In this document: in pieces, positions 35,807 to 47,411 of the stretch
How positions within the stretch are numbered: position 1 is the first letter of the stretch
Layout of the letters: every line of letters starts with the position of its first letter
NCBI GenBank assembly: GCA_964035015.1
Contig: OZ036005.1
Location: 12,512,468-12,576,467 of the forward strand
From: Corallium rubrum
Lineage: Eukaryota; Cnidaria; Anthozoa; Scleralcyonacea; Coralliidae
DNA length: 64,000 nt
Reading direction: 5' to 3'
Translations under genes and position numbers: made by a program
The notes under the pieces: generated by a model
Databases searched by the model: none
What the model was told of the DNA's origin: nothing
Seen by the model: only the letters and a program-made list of their open reading frames with translations

Positions 35807-36648
35807 GAACATGATTGGTTCAAAGTTATTTCAACAATGAATATCTTAATACTCAATATACATACTTGTGACAAAATTACATACTCAAAGGTTCAAAGCA
35901 CTTACAACATTGCATATGAATCGTAATGGATCAATAAAGCTACTGTCCATTGCCGATCTCAAACTCAAAAACAAGCAACAGTCAGTAAAAACACAAATGG
36001 TACATAGAACATACATTTGTATACAAGCTTCCTACTCTGCATAACAAATATAAAACTCGTTTGACGTTTAGTAATAAAGCATGTAAATAATAATTCAAAA
36101 ATATAAAGATACTGTTAATGTCAACACACTGTTTCCTCAAAGTCTGTCATCTTTATGAATGTTCCTTTTGTTCTCACATCTTGGATTTTGTTTGCAATCG
36201 GTTTTCATGAGGTCGTTCAATAGTCACAGACAGTCGTGAGCCAGATCATTGAACAACTGTTCTAAAGGCATCAGAAAGTGTATACAGTGCCAATATAAAG
36301 AACCAGAACGTTGGCGTTTTGATCCTCATATCTAGAATATAGAGACCTGCTAGCCATGAGAAAAATATAAGCTTACTGGCAGTATATTGTTGTCGGTTGT
36401 TCGGTTGCCACTTGGATGCATGAACATACAGCTTCGGCCAGCTTTGCCTTCGACGAAATTGTTGATAGGTTTTCCAAGTAAGTTGCTTATATGGTTGATC
36501 AGTAATGTGCTTGATACAACCACAGAATAGGAACGAAGGAACATGACTGTCGATGAATTTTCGAAGTGATCGAACACTCGGAGTGTAGGCTCCATATATG
36601 TGAGGTATTGCGCAATTTTGCAGTTTTGTGTGGCGAAGAAAATACAGT
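35804..36648. other. Non-coding stretch before Harbinger 2
   Basis: Only short open frames without domains; nothing else recognised. Confidence 0.45.
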
Positions 36649-36659
36649 AGGGACCTTAA

Positions 36660-36809
36660 AGCCGGTTTTCCACTAGGCGACTTTTTTCGTGCGAAGCGAC
36701 TTTTTCTTTTGTCTCATGAGCTCTGAGCTGGAACTAATCAGAAATCTATTGAATCCGAACAAAAGAAAGTCGCTTCGCGCGAAAAAAGTCGCCTAGTGGA
36801 AAACCAGCT
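36660..36809. mobile_element. 150-bp MITE inserted in the Harbinger 2 terminal repeat
   Basis: AGCCGGTTTTCCACTAGGCG on the left and its complement ending ...GTGGAAAACCAGCT on the right give arms of about 30 bp with GCGAAGCGAC words. The flanks read TTAA on both sides (strictly TAA if the repeat ends AGC...GCT). Removing it restores AGGGACCTTAAGATTTGGCG, the complement of the right end. Older relatives with the same 'gtcgcttcgcgc' words lie at about 32010-32157 and 50545-50697. Confidence 0.8.
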
Positions 36810-36950
36810 TAAGATTTGGCGACGCGCCCGTCTAGGACGCGTCGATTTACGCGGTCGGACTAAGGAGAGTCGCGTCGTCGCACGTGTGCAAAAGTTGTTA
36901 AGATTTTCAACGACGCGGACGCCGATTCCTATATTCAATGATCTTTAAAA

Positions 36951-38186
36951 ATGTCTTCTTTCAAAAAAGCTAGAAATGCTCTTCATCTGGCCTACGATGA
37001 TTCATTGATAGACGACGAAGAGTTCGTGGTATTATACAATGCTTCTCGCTCGAAGAATCCAGAGTTACCGTATCAAGATTACCCAGCTTTTGATCTAGAA
37101 CAAATGCACGAAGCTGAATGTTTTTTAGATTTTCGGTTTAGAAAAAAACAAATTCCAATTCTTGCTCAAGCATTGGATTTACCGGAAAAGTTCACTTGCC
37201 AACAAGGGACGGTTTGTGAAGCTACAGAGGCTGTGTGTATGGTTCTTCGCCGATTTGCCTACCCTTGTAGGTACAGCGATTTAATTCCTCAGTTTGGCAG
37301 GCCAATTGCTGAGATGAGCATGATAACAAACACCGTTGTCGACTTCATCTACGAAAGGCATGGGGAAAAAATAACAAGATGGAATCACGAGCTTCTTCGC
37401 CCAGAATCACTGCGACTATATGCCGAAGCAGTAAAGAGAAAAGGGGCAGCTTTGAATAAATGTTTCGGTTTTATTGATGGGACAGTTAGACAAATCTGTC
37501 GTCCAGATCAGATGCAAAGGGCTGTTTACAACGGTCATAAGAGGGTACATGCCTTAAAGTTTCAATCTGTTACCATACCCAATGGAATCATTGCCAACAT
37601 GTTTGGGCCTTTAGGTATGTTTATTTTACTTTTTCTATTTTTCCTTAGCTAAAACTGCTTAACTGCATGAATAAAATGCACCATTTGGGGGCTGTAAAAT
37701 GCCATTGTATAATATATTAAATATAATACATAATAATGTCATAGTAATTTATACTTGTTATTGATATGTTTTTAGAGGGAAAAAGACATGATGCAGCAAT
37801 GCTAGTAGACTCTGGGCTATTGAACGATTTGGAGCAGTATGCCTTTTCCGATGGTCAGCCCATGTGTTTTGTATGGTGACCCAGCCTACCCTTTGCGGGT
37901 ACACCTGCAAGCACCATACAGGAACCGGCAGCTTACACCAGCAATGACAGCATTCAACAAGTCCATGAGCGCTGTCCGCGTCTCAGTTGAATGGATCTTT
38001 GGTGACATAGTAAACTATTTTAAATTCCTTGACTTTAAAAAAAACTTGAAAATTAGTCTAAGTAGTGTTGGGAAGATGTATATAGTGGCTGCCCTCTTAA
38101 GAAATGCTCTTACTTGTCTACAGTCCAACTCTACGTCTACCTTTTTTGAATTAGAACCTCCTGCTCTTGGAAATTACTTTTCTTAA
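36951..38186 (+). pseudogene. PIF/Harbinger transposase, frameshifted
   Basis: Exon 1 36951-37614 and exon 2 37776-38186 with the same phase-1 intron position as copy 1. FIDGT, YGDPAYPL and SVEWIFGD carry the catalytic acids. Compared with copy 1 (PLCIYGDP), the sequence around 37862-37872 has one extra T in a T run (tgttttgtatgg), which shifts the frame just before the second catalytic Asp. The rest is well preserved, so the lesion may be recent or could be a sequencing or assembly error in a homopolymer. Confidence 0.82.
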
Positions 38187-38586
38187 ACATTAGCACCACA
38201 TTTATCTGTCTTAGCCAAATAATTTTATTGTGTAAACTGTTACTGTAATCGTTTATTTATTTATTGACATACTACCACACTTTATTCACACACTACCACA
38301 CTTTACTCATACACTACCAAATAAATAAACACAACCAAATAATTATTGAATAATAGACAAGTCATTTGTTATGGGCTGAATCAGGTAATGGAAATTTGAA
38401 TGTTATATTTTAGTATAACATCGGTAATTAAATAACACCAATGAAAGTATATTATTGTATACTTTACACTGGATACAACCCATAAAAAATGTCTGGTCTA
38501 TTAAAATGTAAATAGTTTTCTATGTAAATAAAATTGAAATAATTTGTTTAAAAGGTTTTTAAAAATGCAAACTATGAGCATTGTTC

Positions 38587-39345
38587 TTATTTTTCAAGCA
38601 ATTTGCTCAAAAGAGCCATGAATGCCTGTCCTTGTTGTTGCTGCTGTTGCATCATCACCATTTGGTTTGCCTGCATTTGTTGGCTTTGCTGTTTTTGCAT
38701 CTCGATCATCGTTGCAAGCATTTGGTTCTGTTGATTTGCAAAACGTTCGTTGTTCTCCTTTTCCATTTCTATTCGCTGTTTTTCTACCTCCATTCGTTCA
38801 CTCTCTAATCTGTTACTCTCAGTTTTCAACTTGTTGTCTCTTTCTCCCTTCACCTTCAAATATTCCAACGCAGCATCCCCTCCCTTCCTAACTTTCCTCT
38901 TATTCCCACCTTGTTCGCTTGTGTTCCTTTTCTTGGTTTCTGCCAAATTTTCCATGGTCCTTTTCTTCATTTCCTCCGCTGCCTCCTTATCTGACTCCAC
39001 CCGTTTCTTTTCCTCTGCTCCAACTTCTGCAGCTATGGTCTCTGATGCCTCTTCTCTTGCATTTATTTCCTCCAAGAGGACATCCAGTTCGGTCTGCGCT
39101 GGTGAGATGCCAATCGCATTCCCCTCTTGCCTATTCTTCTTCTTAAATTGTTGAAGCAATTTCCTCAGTCGGTCCCTCACAGATCGTTGATCAACCCGAA
39201 AGCACGGTTACTCCATATTTTCTAGTTTTTTGGCAATGGCTTCCCAAATTTTGCCTCTCTCCATAGACTTTTTTTTTGTCTCGAAAAGTCTCGAGACCAA
39301 AACTTCTTTGGCAAATTCTATGTCATGTTGTAATGACCATTTCAT
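38587..39345 (-). pseudogene. Harbinger Myb/SANT-like accessory gene with one nonsense codon
   Basis: Reading from MKWSLQHDIEF at 39345, the Myb/SANT-like domain (ERGKIWEAIAKKLENM ... RSVRDRLRKLLQQFKKKNRQE) is interrupted by an in-frame TAA at about 39208-39210. The frame is otherwise open to 38587, through a charged coiled coil and a Gln/Met-rich C-terminus (MQKQQSQQMQANQM), parallel to the intact copy at 25174-25899. Confidence 0.8.
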
Positions 39346-40199
39346 AACAAAGCAAGTTCTAAAGAAAAGCAAATTAAATGTGTAAATGACTATGTACAGC
39401 ATGAGCAAACAAGTGTTTATTATTTTTGTATTATAAACTACATTTGGATGATTAAATTCAGCCATAACATAAGACCATAGACCCCTAATACAGATAGAGT
39501 TAAACAGGTAATCATTGACTATTTATCTTTGACCAAGAAACAAACAAACAACGACGTCAATAAGACTACTAATTTAGCATTTAATTAGGGAAAGGCACAA
39601 TGAAAGCTTCAGCCGTAATAGGTTGTTAAATTTCACAACAATTAATTGAGATAAACGCAACTTACGGTGATTTACTTCCAGCATTCAAAGACGAAGGCGA
39701 TTGCTTGGCAGACATTTTTGTTGGTCTTGTTGAGTAAACTAATAAAAACAGTAAAATTGAACGGTTTTAAGGACATTCAATCGAAGAAATAAGTCGACAA
39801 CAAGAGTTCACCAAATTCAGAACATATAAGTTTAAAAAAGCGTGATAAAACTCACCTTTCGAAGCGAGAGATGTGGACAACTTCACAGTGATCTACGACG
39901 ACGCTAAAAGAACCTAAAACGCAGCGTCGCAGATCGACGATGAGATTCAAGGACGCGCGCGCATGCGTATTTCCACTAAGATCACTTCCGGCCGCGTCCC
40001 AGATGAGCGCGTCGCCAAATCTTAAGGTCCCTAATAACAAACGGAGCCGAAACCTAGACTCGGCCACCACAGTAGCCCGAGTAATAATAGACCTTTTCAA
40101 GGTTTATTCCGCCATCTTGTAAGGGGTGCAAAAACATTGGGGCGAGCGCGCGGCCTCGCAGAATATGCATATGGAGGACACGGTTGATTAGCTACTGTA

Positions 40200-41628
40200 A
40201 TGCCAAAACACGCTCGTTGTGCGGTTGGATATTGCGACAACGACCGACGATATCCAGATTACTTCGTCAAAAGATCTCACGTTTCGGAACTGATGTTTCA
40301 CAAGTTGCCCAGGGACACCAGTTTGGCAGAAATTTGGCGAAAGCAAGTGGCCAAAAGTGGGAGTGACAATTAACTTCAATCCAGTGCCTGGCGCTCAGGG
40401 AACTTATGTCTGCTCAAATCATTTTCCTCTTGGGAATAGAACTCCAAAGAAACCAGAAACAGACTACCCTTAAACAATGTCGGAACATTTTCATTCCAAT
40501 ACACCGAAAAAGCGCAAACCAATTCGTCTAGAGGAAGAAAAGACGCGCAATCCGAAACGTAGTTTGGCCATCGGTACTGATAGTGATGATACTGATAGTT
40601 CTGAATCCGGTGAAACATCTGACAGTTCAAGCGACGATGAAGCGGATCCTTCTGTAAAGATTCCAATGAGATTTGAACAGCTAACCCGGGAATCCGATGT
40701 AAAATTTTATACTGGCCTACCATCTACCCAATCCTTCAAGTGTTTGTTCGAATACCTTCTTCCAAAAGCTCAAAACATGCAATATTGGCGAGGAACAAAA
40801 CAAACTGAGAAAGAAACTCCAAGAGTCCCTTCACCATTCCAACAGTTTGCTGGACGAAGTGATATAAGAGCAGGCCCACCAAGGAAATTACTATTAGAGC
40901 AAGAATTTCTTCTCACCCTGATGAAGTTAAGACTTGCTCTGCTGATTGAAGACCTTGCATTTCGTTTTGAGGTCTCATTATCTACAGCAAGTAGCATATT
41001 TACAACTTGGGTCAAATTGTGTTCAAAGGAACTTTCTGTTCTAATTATTTGGCCTAGCCGTAGCCAAGTCAGGAAGACCCTTCCTGGATGTTTTCAGAAG
41101 CTTTACCCAAAAGTGAGATGCATCATTGACTGCTTTGAGTGCTTCACAGAAACCCCAAGTGGTTTAAACCTGGCAGCAACCATGTGGAGTGAATATAAGC
41201 ACCATTACACTCTTAAAGTATTGGTTGCCATCACCCCAAATGGAGCCATATCCTATATATTACCTGCCTATGGAGGCAGAGCAACAGATATTTTCATTGT
41301 AAGAAAGAGTGGATTCTTGGGTTACCTAGAACCATACGACGAAGTAATGGCTGACAGGGGATTCAAGATACGAGAGGACCTAATGATGAAAATGGTTACC
41401 TTATGCACACCACCCAGTAAAGCAGCTTCCATGCAGATGCTTCCTTCAGATGTGAGAAAGACATCAAGCATAGCAAACGTGCGGATATATGTTGAGCAAG
41501 CAATTGGCAGAATCAAAGTTTTCCATGTACTAAAACATGAATTGCCAATTAATCTGCTCCCTCTGGCTGATGACATTGTTAGGGTATGTTCTGCTTTATG
41601 CAACCTTCTTCCACCACTTTGTATATAG
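40200..41628 (+). pseudogene. THAP-domain DDE transposase (ISL2EU type); catalytic part open, THAP part broken
   Basis: A THAP-like zinc finger begins at 40200 (MPKHARCAVGYC ... FHKLPRD ... IWRKQV ... VCSNHF), with the C-x4-C and C-x2-H spacing. A one-base frameshift near 40360 and an in-frame TAA just before 40477 break it. From the ATG at 40477 a 383-residue frame is open. It has an acidic Ser/Asp stretch, a helix-turn-helix (LIEDLAFRFEVSLSTASSIF) and a DDE_Tnp_4-like core with RCIIDCFE (D218), VMADRGF (D293) and YVEQAIGR (E340). The shorter protein could still be made but would lack the DNA-binding finger. A small intron that repairs the THAP region cannot be excluded. Confidence 0.8.
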
Positions 41629-42299
41629 ATTTTTTCTAAATTAATAATATTAAATTTGTACAATTCTAAAATTACTTTTTGCTTTCCATTATTGCAACTA
41701 GCAAGAATAAGTTGATTAAATAAGGGATTTCAAGTTATATCATGTACTAAAAACAACTGGGATAAACCAAGACATTCACATGTACTATATTAGTTATCCA
41801 GTACCTTATTAATTATAGTATTTGTTAATTAAATACACCAAAAATTATCCATTAAGAACTAAAATGTTTGTTTATGTTATTAAATAAATACACTATGCGC
41901 CTATCAGGAGGTTGGACATATGTGGGGCATTTGACAATTCATTTCATTCCAACCTGATTTGTGTTGTTTATGCGGATATTTAATTAAATTTGATGAAGAT
42001 TTATTGCACACCTAAAATTTCATGGATATTCAAATGCCCCACATAATCACGCAACTTTGCCCTTGGGGCTTAACATTGATAGGAGCATCAGTATTATATA
42101 AATATAAAACATTCTTCTTATGTCTTTCAACAATAAGGCTTACTAGCTAGAATGTTCATATGTTCATATTGCAAGAAAACATTAGTTATCGAATGAGGAA
42201 TAGTAACATATTTTACAGCTTTAACTATCAAGTATCAACAATATTTGCACTATAATGTACATACAGTAAATGTAAAATATTCACTGTACTATTGAATAA
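41629..42299. other. Spacer between the ISL2EU genes, with a nested MITE
   Basis: A+T-rich. About 41893-42090 is a MITE of the CACCTATCAATGTTAAGCCC family: the right end GGGGCTTAACATTGATAGG is clear, the left end is shortened to GCGCCTATC, and a GTGGGGCATTTG / CAAATGCCCCAC inverted pair lies inside. It is related to 23293-23575. Confidence 0.6.
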
Positions 42300-44546
42300 T
42301 CAATTGTTTGAACAATAATTACAAACTAAATTTGCCGAACTTGTAATGTCTTCGTGATTACTGCACCAGGCATGTACAGCATTTCTACATACAGAACAAA
42401 CATGCTCCCCACCCACAGGAATGCTGTCTAGTAGACAAACTGAACAAATATTTCCCATTACCCTTCTAGCACCATGGGATGTGGTTGGGGTGTCAGGATT
42501 AACAGTGACGGTAAGGTTGTCATCAACAGTGGCAGCAAGGGTGTTGTCATCAATGGGGTGATCATCATCACTTTCATTACCCCCCATTGTTGCCGTATCT
42601 GCCAAACAACCAAAACACATCCATGCACCCGTAGACTTGGCTGCTTCGTCAGTTAACCCGGCACATGGCAAATGCCACCATGTATTTCAGTTAGCACATG
42701 AAACACTGTTTTCTTGGGCTGGTTTGTTGATCTCATTCTCCTCCAAAATTACTTTCTCACACTTGGGACATTGACATATGTCCCGGAATCCCAACAAACA
42801 TGGCAAAACATAACTCTTATAGAACCCCGTCAAATTACCGACTACACTTTCACAGAAGGTGGAATCAAATTGAATGTGCTCATAGAAAGGTTTGTGGCCT
42901 TCGGTCCACACAATGAAATAGCAATGGGAAACATTACATACCCACATCTGTGCCTGCACTTGTGTGTAATATTTATGTGTCCTTTTTAATCTTGGCTGGC
43001 CATTGTCATTTTCAAGGAAATCTACTCTCTTGTAAACATTGGCATTCAGGATATTCTCTGTTCGAACTGAATAGGGGCATTTGACCTCAATCGTTGCAGG
43101 ACCACGGCATCGGCATTTGAAAAAACCATCTGGAGAACCAGCAAGGTAAGGGTACTCAGGCTTTACAAATAATCTACACTGTTGAAATCCCTGCAGACCA
43201 TCCTCGTGTTGACTTGCAATGTCAGCCATAAATGATTTGATGCCATCTTTTTCATGGGCAATACCCCATGCAATTGGTGGGAGGTGGGATATGTCTACAG
43301 ATCGGTAGGAAGCTTGGTAACCTGCTGTATTGAGGTTTCTTCTTAGACCTTCGAGTACTCTTCGTGATGCTCTGAGTTAAAGTTGAAACTGGATGGAAAT
43401 TTGACGCTGTTATTCTTCCCACTCTTGGTCCATCCACATGGCATTGGACTGCTGTCCTCTTGTTACAACCTCAATCCTACGAACCTGCTCTTGATTCATG
43501 TGACAGTGTTGGATAAACAAAGGAACAGCTTCTTCCAAAGGTTTGTCTTTAACATTATCAGATGACATGAATTCCAATCCCCTTTTTGGCAAAGGCAAAG
43601 GAAGACCATCATCTTTACCATGTTCAATGGAAAGAAGAACACAGGCAGAGGGGGTTGTTTTCTCAATGTTATTCAAGAGAGCTGACACTCTATCATTGGA
43701 AATGGCTCTAATCTTCTGGCTTCCTAGGATCAAACTGTTTTCTTAAAGTCTGGTCCATGCTTGGGTTTCTTGCACTCTTTTTTCTTGACTTATAATCTTT
43801 TCTGAAAGTTAAATTCATCAGTTTACCAGGTTCTACCTCCTTTTTCGTTCCCTGGTTCCACCCTTGAGGAATACTTGTGCAGGCAGGTGAAACATACTGC
43901 TTGTTGAATGCATAGTTGACTTTGTAAAGAACTGCTATAACGTGGTTGCATACTTCAGCAGTACCAGCTAGCAAGTACACCATGATGTTACGATACTGCA
44001 ATCCTCTTTACCTTTCACGCATATCCAGATCTCATGGGGATCATCACGTAGCTTCTGTGATGGACAGACCTTGCTTTTGGGAAATGTTAGTGTCTTATCT
44101 GACAGGCACTTTGAAACATAGACTGTATCGACAAATCCACTCATCCAATACGAATAGGCCTTCTGGTCTTTATATTTGCCGATGTAGTCCACGTCTACAG
44201 CTTTCACGCGAAGAATATAACTAAATAATTTCCCATCGTCGACCTGAGGCCATTCTTGCACGTTGTCATCCCACACATTGTCTTGTAGAGTGTTTGGGTC
44301 GGTTTTGATGCCATTCACCCTCAGCCTTCTCGTGTATTCTACTTTGATATTTTCAAATATCTGTTCCTGGGAAACTTCTTTGGCGCTCCAAGTTCATGCG
44401 CTCCAAACGCTCTGGCAATAAGTTGGGCCTTTATCCCACTTTGTTTTAATTAAACCACGAATTCCAAGGTAGTCCTTTAGCGAAGTCACCGTCCATGTAA
44501 GAAAATCCTCATACTCTAGCTTTGCTTTGGGTTGTCTGGTAGCCAT
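42300..44546 (-). pseudogene. YqaJ-type nuclease with SWIM and PHD-like zinc motifs, multiply frameshifted
   Basis: Read from MATRQPKAKL at 44546. In order: an N-terminal SAP-like segment (TSLKDYLGIRGLI); IGKYKDQKAYSYW and GFVD; a SWIM-type zinc motif (SWCTC ... AGTAEVCNH); and a YqaJ exonuclease core (GRITASNFH ... YLAGSPDG ... ATIEVKCPY ... YYTQVQAQMWV). The C-terminus has PHD-like and C-rich zinc motifs (CQCPKC ... WWHLPCAG ... WMCFGC, then CSVCLLDSIPVGGEHVC). Frame changes occur near 44390, 43972, 43720, 43435 and 43340, and a TGA replaces an expected Cys codon at about 42688. In ISL2EU elements YqaJ is the accessory nuclease. This copy cannot make the full protein. Confidence 0.78.
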
Positions 44547-44758
44547 GACATGTTCAAAATCACCACAAAGGACACATGTTGAAGCAAAATGCTGAATGCA
44601 CAAGATTTGGAAAAGAAACCAGCACAACATTCAGTAAAGTTCGGAGCGAATTGTCAGAAACCACAAGGGAAAACAAAGGACGCCATATGAGGCCGCGCGC
44701 TCGCCCCAATGTTTTTGCACCCCCTGCAAGATGGCGGAATAAACCTTGAAAAGGTCTA

Positions 44759-45000
44759 TTTTAATGAGGTTATTAGATAACCAAGGTCAACAACTAATGA
44801 ACTGCACAGGGCTTGGGCCTCTCTCATATAACCACTAGCACTCTCGCCACACCACGCTTGCCTGATGACCACCGATCATCAATAATCGGATCATTGCAGT
44901 ATCAATATCATACAAGAAGTAAAGAAAATGAGAATTCTGCGTGGGCCTAAGCCAAGTGGTAGCGCAAGCAGTGGCTCAAGCGATTGGAAAGCAGCCCCTA
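44759..45000. repeat. Repeat shared with 53278-53370
   Basis: ATTTTAATGAGGTTATTAGA and the following ~60 bases (to TGAACTGCACAGGGCTTGGG) recur at about 53278. The rest up to 45000 has no recognised content. The ISL2EU element lies directly beside this block. Confidence 0.6.
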
Positions 45001-45893
45001 ACAGCCGGTGTCACAGGAAATATGTCCCCCAAAAATGTGCCCCCCCCGGGACACATTTCCTAGGAAATATGTCCCCCCCTTCGGAAATTTGCTTCCCCCC
45101 CCCCCCTCCGAATGATTCCTTACAGGATAATTTATATGCGTGTAATGTGGACAATACTTTTTAAAAGTGAAAAATATATATTTCTGAATGATAAATTATA
45201 ACAGCTAAATATATATTTACAAAAACTACAATATACAAACTTATTTATTTAAATAAAAACTTTGGCTTAATTGGACTGTCACTAAACTAATCATTTTTAC
45301 GAAGTTTTGATGGAGCACGTGAATCGCAAAGCCATTCCTGATCATTCTCAGCCAGAACTTAAATTAAGACAAGGAAGATGGTACCAGTTGTCACAAAGAT
45401 CACACTGAACCATATCACCATATTCTGGAAAAAAAACACGTACAAAATGTCTGTATGACTAATTCATGCGCTTCCAATAAATACTTCCGAATATACCGTT
45501 TTTTCAAAAACGGCAAACTGCACTGTTATATTAATAACAAAGCAAGAAAATGGTGAGCTGCCGAGAATTTCGACAACGAAATACTGACGTTTCACGAGGA
45601 GCCCTTCATTAACCTTGACCCAACGCGCTCGTTAGAACGCGAAAAAGAGTTTCTTATCTAAATATATATTTAGCTGTTATATAATTTATCATTCAGAAAT
45701 ATATATTTTTTACTTTTAAAAAGTTTTGTCCACATTACACGTATATCAATTGTCTTGTAAGGAATCATTCTGAGGAAGGGGGGGGGGGGGGGGCAAATTT
45801 CCGAAGAGGGGGACATATTTCCCAGGGAATATGTCCTGGGGGGACATATTTTTTTTGGGGGGGGGGACAAATTTATTGGAACACCGGCTCCGA
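45001..45893. mobile_element. Foldback element with ~240-bp inverted arms
   Basis: AGCCGGTGT at the left and ACACCGGCT at the right bound two arms. These contain the same C-rich/G-rich stretches (AAATATGTCCCCC) and a shared A+T-rich part (CTGAATGATAAATTATA / TATAATTTATCATTCAG). The ~430-bp centre holds no gene, but carries the ACTGACGTTTCACGAGGAGC motif that resembles one near 1130-1155. Confidence 0.72.
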
Positions 45894-46124
45894 CTCTTGT
45901 CACATCTTTGGAGCGATTGAAGCGGCATTCTCCTGGTTGCCACATCAAGTAAAGCACTGACGCCAAGCCCAGCCCGCACAGCAATCAAGGTATGTTTCTT
46001 CTTCGTGTGGCAAATACTTCGGCTACTTTCGGGACAGAGGTAAGACAAAACCAGGGACTAAGACATTGCGCGAAGAGAAGTACATGTAGAAAAGCGCCAG
46101 AAGTTGAGCACAAAAGTCACACAC

Positions 46125-46516
46125 CATGCGGTTACTTCCCCATGGGCCAAATGCGCTAACCGATACGAATTTTGTCAAGTTGCTTGAGGAACAAAGGGGA
46201 ATACCCAAGAAATGTCGTGTTTTCGTTGCGACAAACGAAGATACTGTGCCCAAACTGCAAAGCAGCCACGACCTGCTACGAGCGTTGTGACAGTATATGG
46301 CGCCATTGGCGGCGACTTTACACACGTAAGCGAAATCGCAAAGAATCAACAGCAAAGAAACTCCGCACACGACACTGGGGACAGACCCAGGCCGAGAATA
46401 GGTGCTGTGCATTATTCGGGAGGAATACGCTTTGCCGTTTTGGCTTGAGACTCTACAGCATGCGACGCATAAGAATCATAGCTGGAGCGACTGAAGAATA
46501 CCGGTCCATTTTTTAA
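46125..46516 (+). other. Unassigned open frames
   Basis: Overlapping frames (one begins MRLLPHGPNALTDTNFVK at 46125) show no recognised motif and no splice pattern. They may be remains of a gene or chance. Function unknown. Confidence 0.2.
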
Positions 46517-46519
46517 GCT

Positions 46520-46745
46520 GTTATATTAAAAGATACGCGGATACGCAGATACGCAGTCGCGGAATGATTTAAGGAACGAGGCATTATAGGGCTAAGTAAC
46601 AAGAATCGTCATTAACAAAGAAAACTTAGGTTTATTTTTGGTGGATACGCGGATACGCAGTCGGCATTATTTAAAGAACGAGGCATTATAGTAACTAAGT
46701 ATAACAAGAGTCGTAATTAATAAAGAAAAGTTAGGTTTGTTAATT
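46520..46745. repeat. Minisatellite, ~2 units of ~105 bp (GATACGCGGATACGCAG)
   Basis: Each unit starts with GGATACGCGGATACGCAG and continues through ATTTAAAGAACGAGGCATTA and AACAAGAGTCGTAATTAA. The same unit forms a longer array at 54115-54530. Confidence 0.8.
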
Positions 46746-46790
46746 TGCGTTGTTTATCTGATCCTCGGATAAGTGATTCTGGGTAACTAG

Positions 46791-47411
46791 CTAGAAGACG
46801 CCGTATGTTGTTTGACACTGATCTGTGGCAAGGGCGTCGATAGCATTCCTCATATTGCGGTTTCTGGCAGACTGAATGTCGTTTGGCCACGATGAGAAAA
46901 GAGCAGGCATCCTCTTTACGAATACACGAGTAGGCTGTGAAGCTCGCGCTGCCCGGACAGAAATAGTGTGGCCATACACTGGCTTTAGTTGATCAGTAGC
47001 GAAGACAAACTCAGTATTGGCAATGCCGCGGATGAGACGAGGTCCACTTTGTTTGAAGGCCCTATACGTAAGCACGGGTCCAGCTAGGGAAGAGAAGAAT
47101 GGCGGTTTTGATGTCGGTAGTTGAGGGTTGAGATCTTGCAGGGTCGCATACATCACTTGTAATTGATTTTAAAAACTGAAGTGAAATAAAGAGAGAAATG
47201 AAAGATTAGATGTGATGGTGATGGTTTTGGATAATCGATAATAAATTAAATATTGAATAAAATTATTTTTGTGATAGAATAACGTTTGGGTAAATGTGAT
47301 GTGGGTTGCATACCTCACAAAACATGTGCTTCTGGCTTTCGAGATAGCAACGTAGGATTTGGCACGTAGGAGAGTTTCTTTTGAAACGGTTGGTGGAATA
47401 ATTAGCTTCAT
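46791..47411 (-). other. Unrecognised gene fragment with a rearranged paralogue at 55880-56880
   Basis: Two minus-strand open segments: 47411-47320 (MKLIIPPTVSKETLLRAKSY ...) and 47156-46791 (121 residues; LIRGIANTEFVFAT, QLKPVYGHTISVRAARAS, FVKRMPALFSSWPND). They are separated by about 160 A+T-rich bases with a possible GTATGC donor, but the obvious splice does not keep the frame. No family is recognised. The second segment is duplicated at 55880-56600, where it is partly inverted and split by a SINE. Confidence 0.4.

Larger units (their letters stand above)
36649..40032 (+). mobile_element. Decayed PIF/Harbinger transposon (copy 2)
   Basis: The ends AGGGACCTTAA and TTAAGGTCCCT match copy 1, but the next bases differ (GATTTGGCGACGCG type), so it is a separate subfamily. 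The left inverted repeat is split after AGGGACCTTAA by a 150-bp MITE and resumes at 36813. The 3-bp target duplication is not clear. It has the same two convergent genes as copy 1, but both carry disabling changes. Confidence 0.82.
40090..44756 (+). mobile_element. ISL2EU-type DNA transposon, decayed
   Basis: Inverted ends of about 65 bp begin GACCTTTTCAAGGTTTATTC at 40090, with the complement ending at 44756, both flanked by TA (40088-40089 and 44757-44758). They run on through GGGTGCAAAAACATTGGGGC into GAGCGCGCGGCC. The element carries a THAP plus DDE transposase (+) and a convergent YqaJ-nuclease gene (-). This combination is known for the ISL2EU group of the PHIS/IS4EU-type transposons. 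The accessory gene has many frameshifts. Confidence 0.82.

Noticed and set aside
38581-39154. Plus-strand frames over the Myb-like accessory gene of Harbinger 2
   Set aside because: They are antisense shadows of the conserved minus-strand coiled-coil coding sequence.
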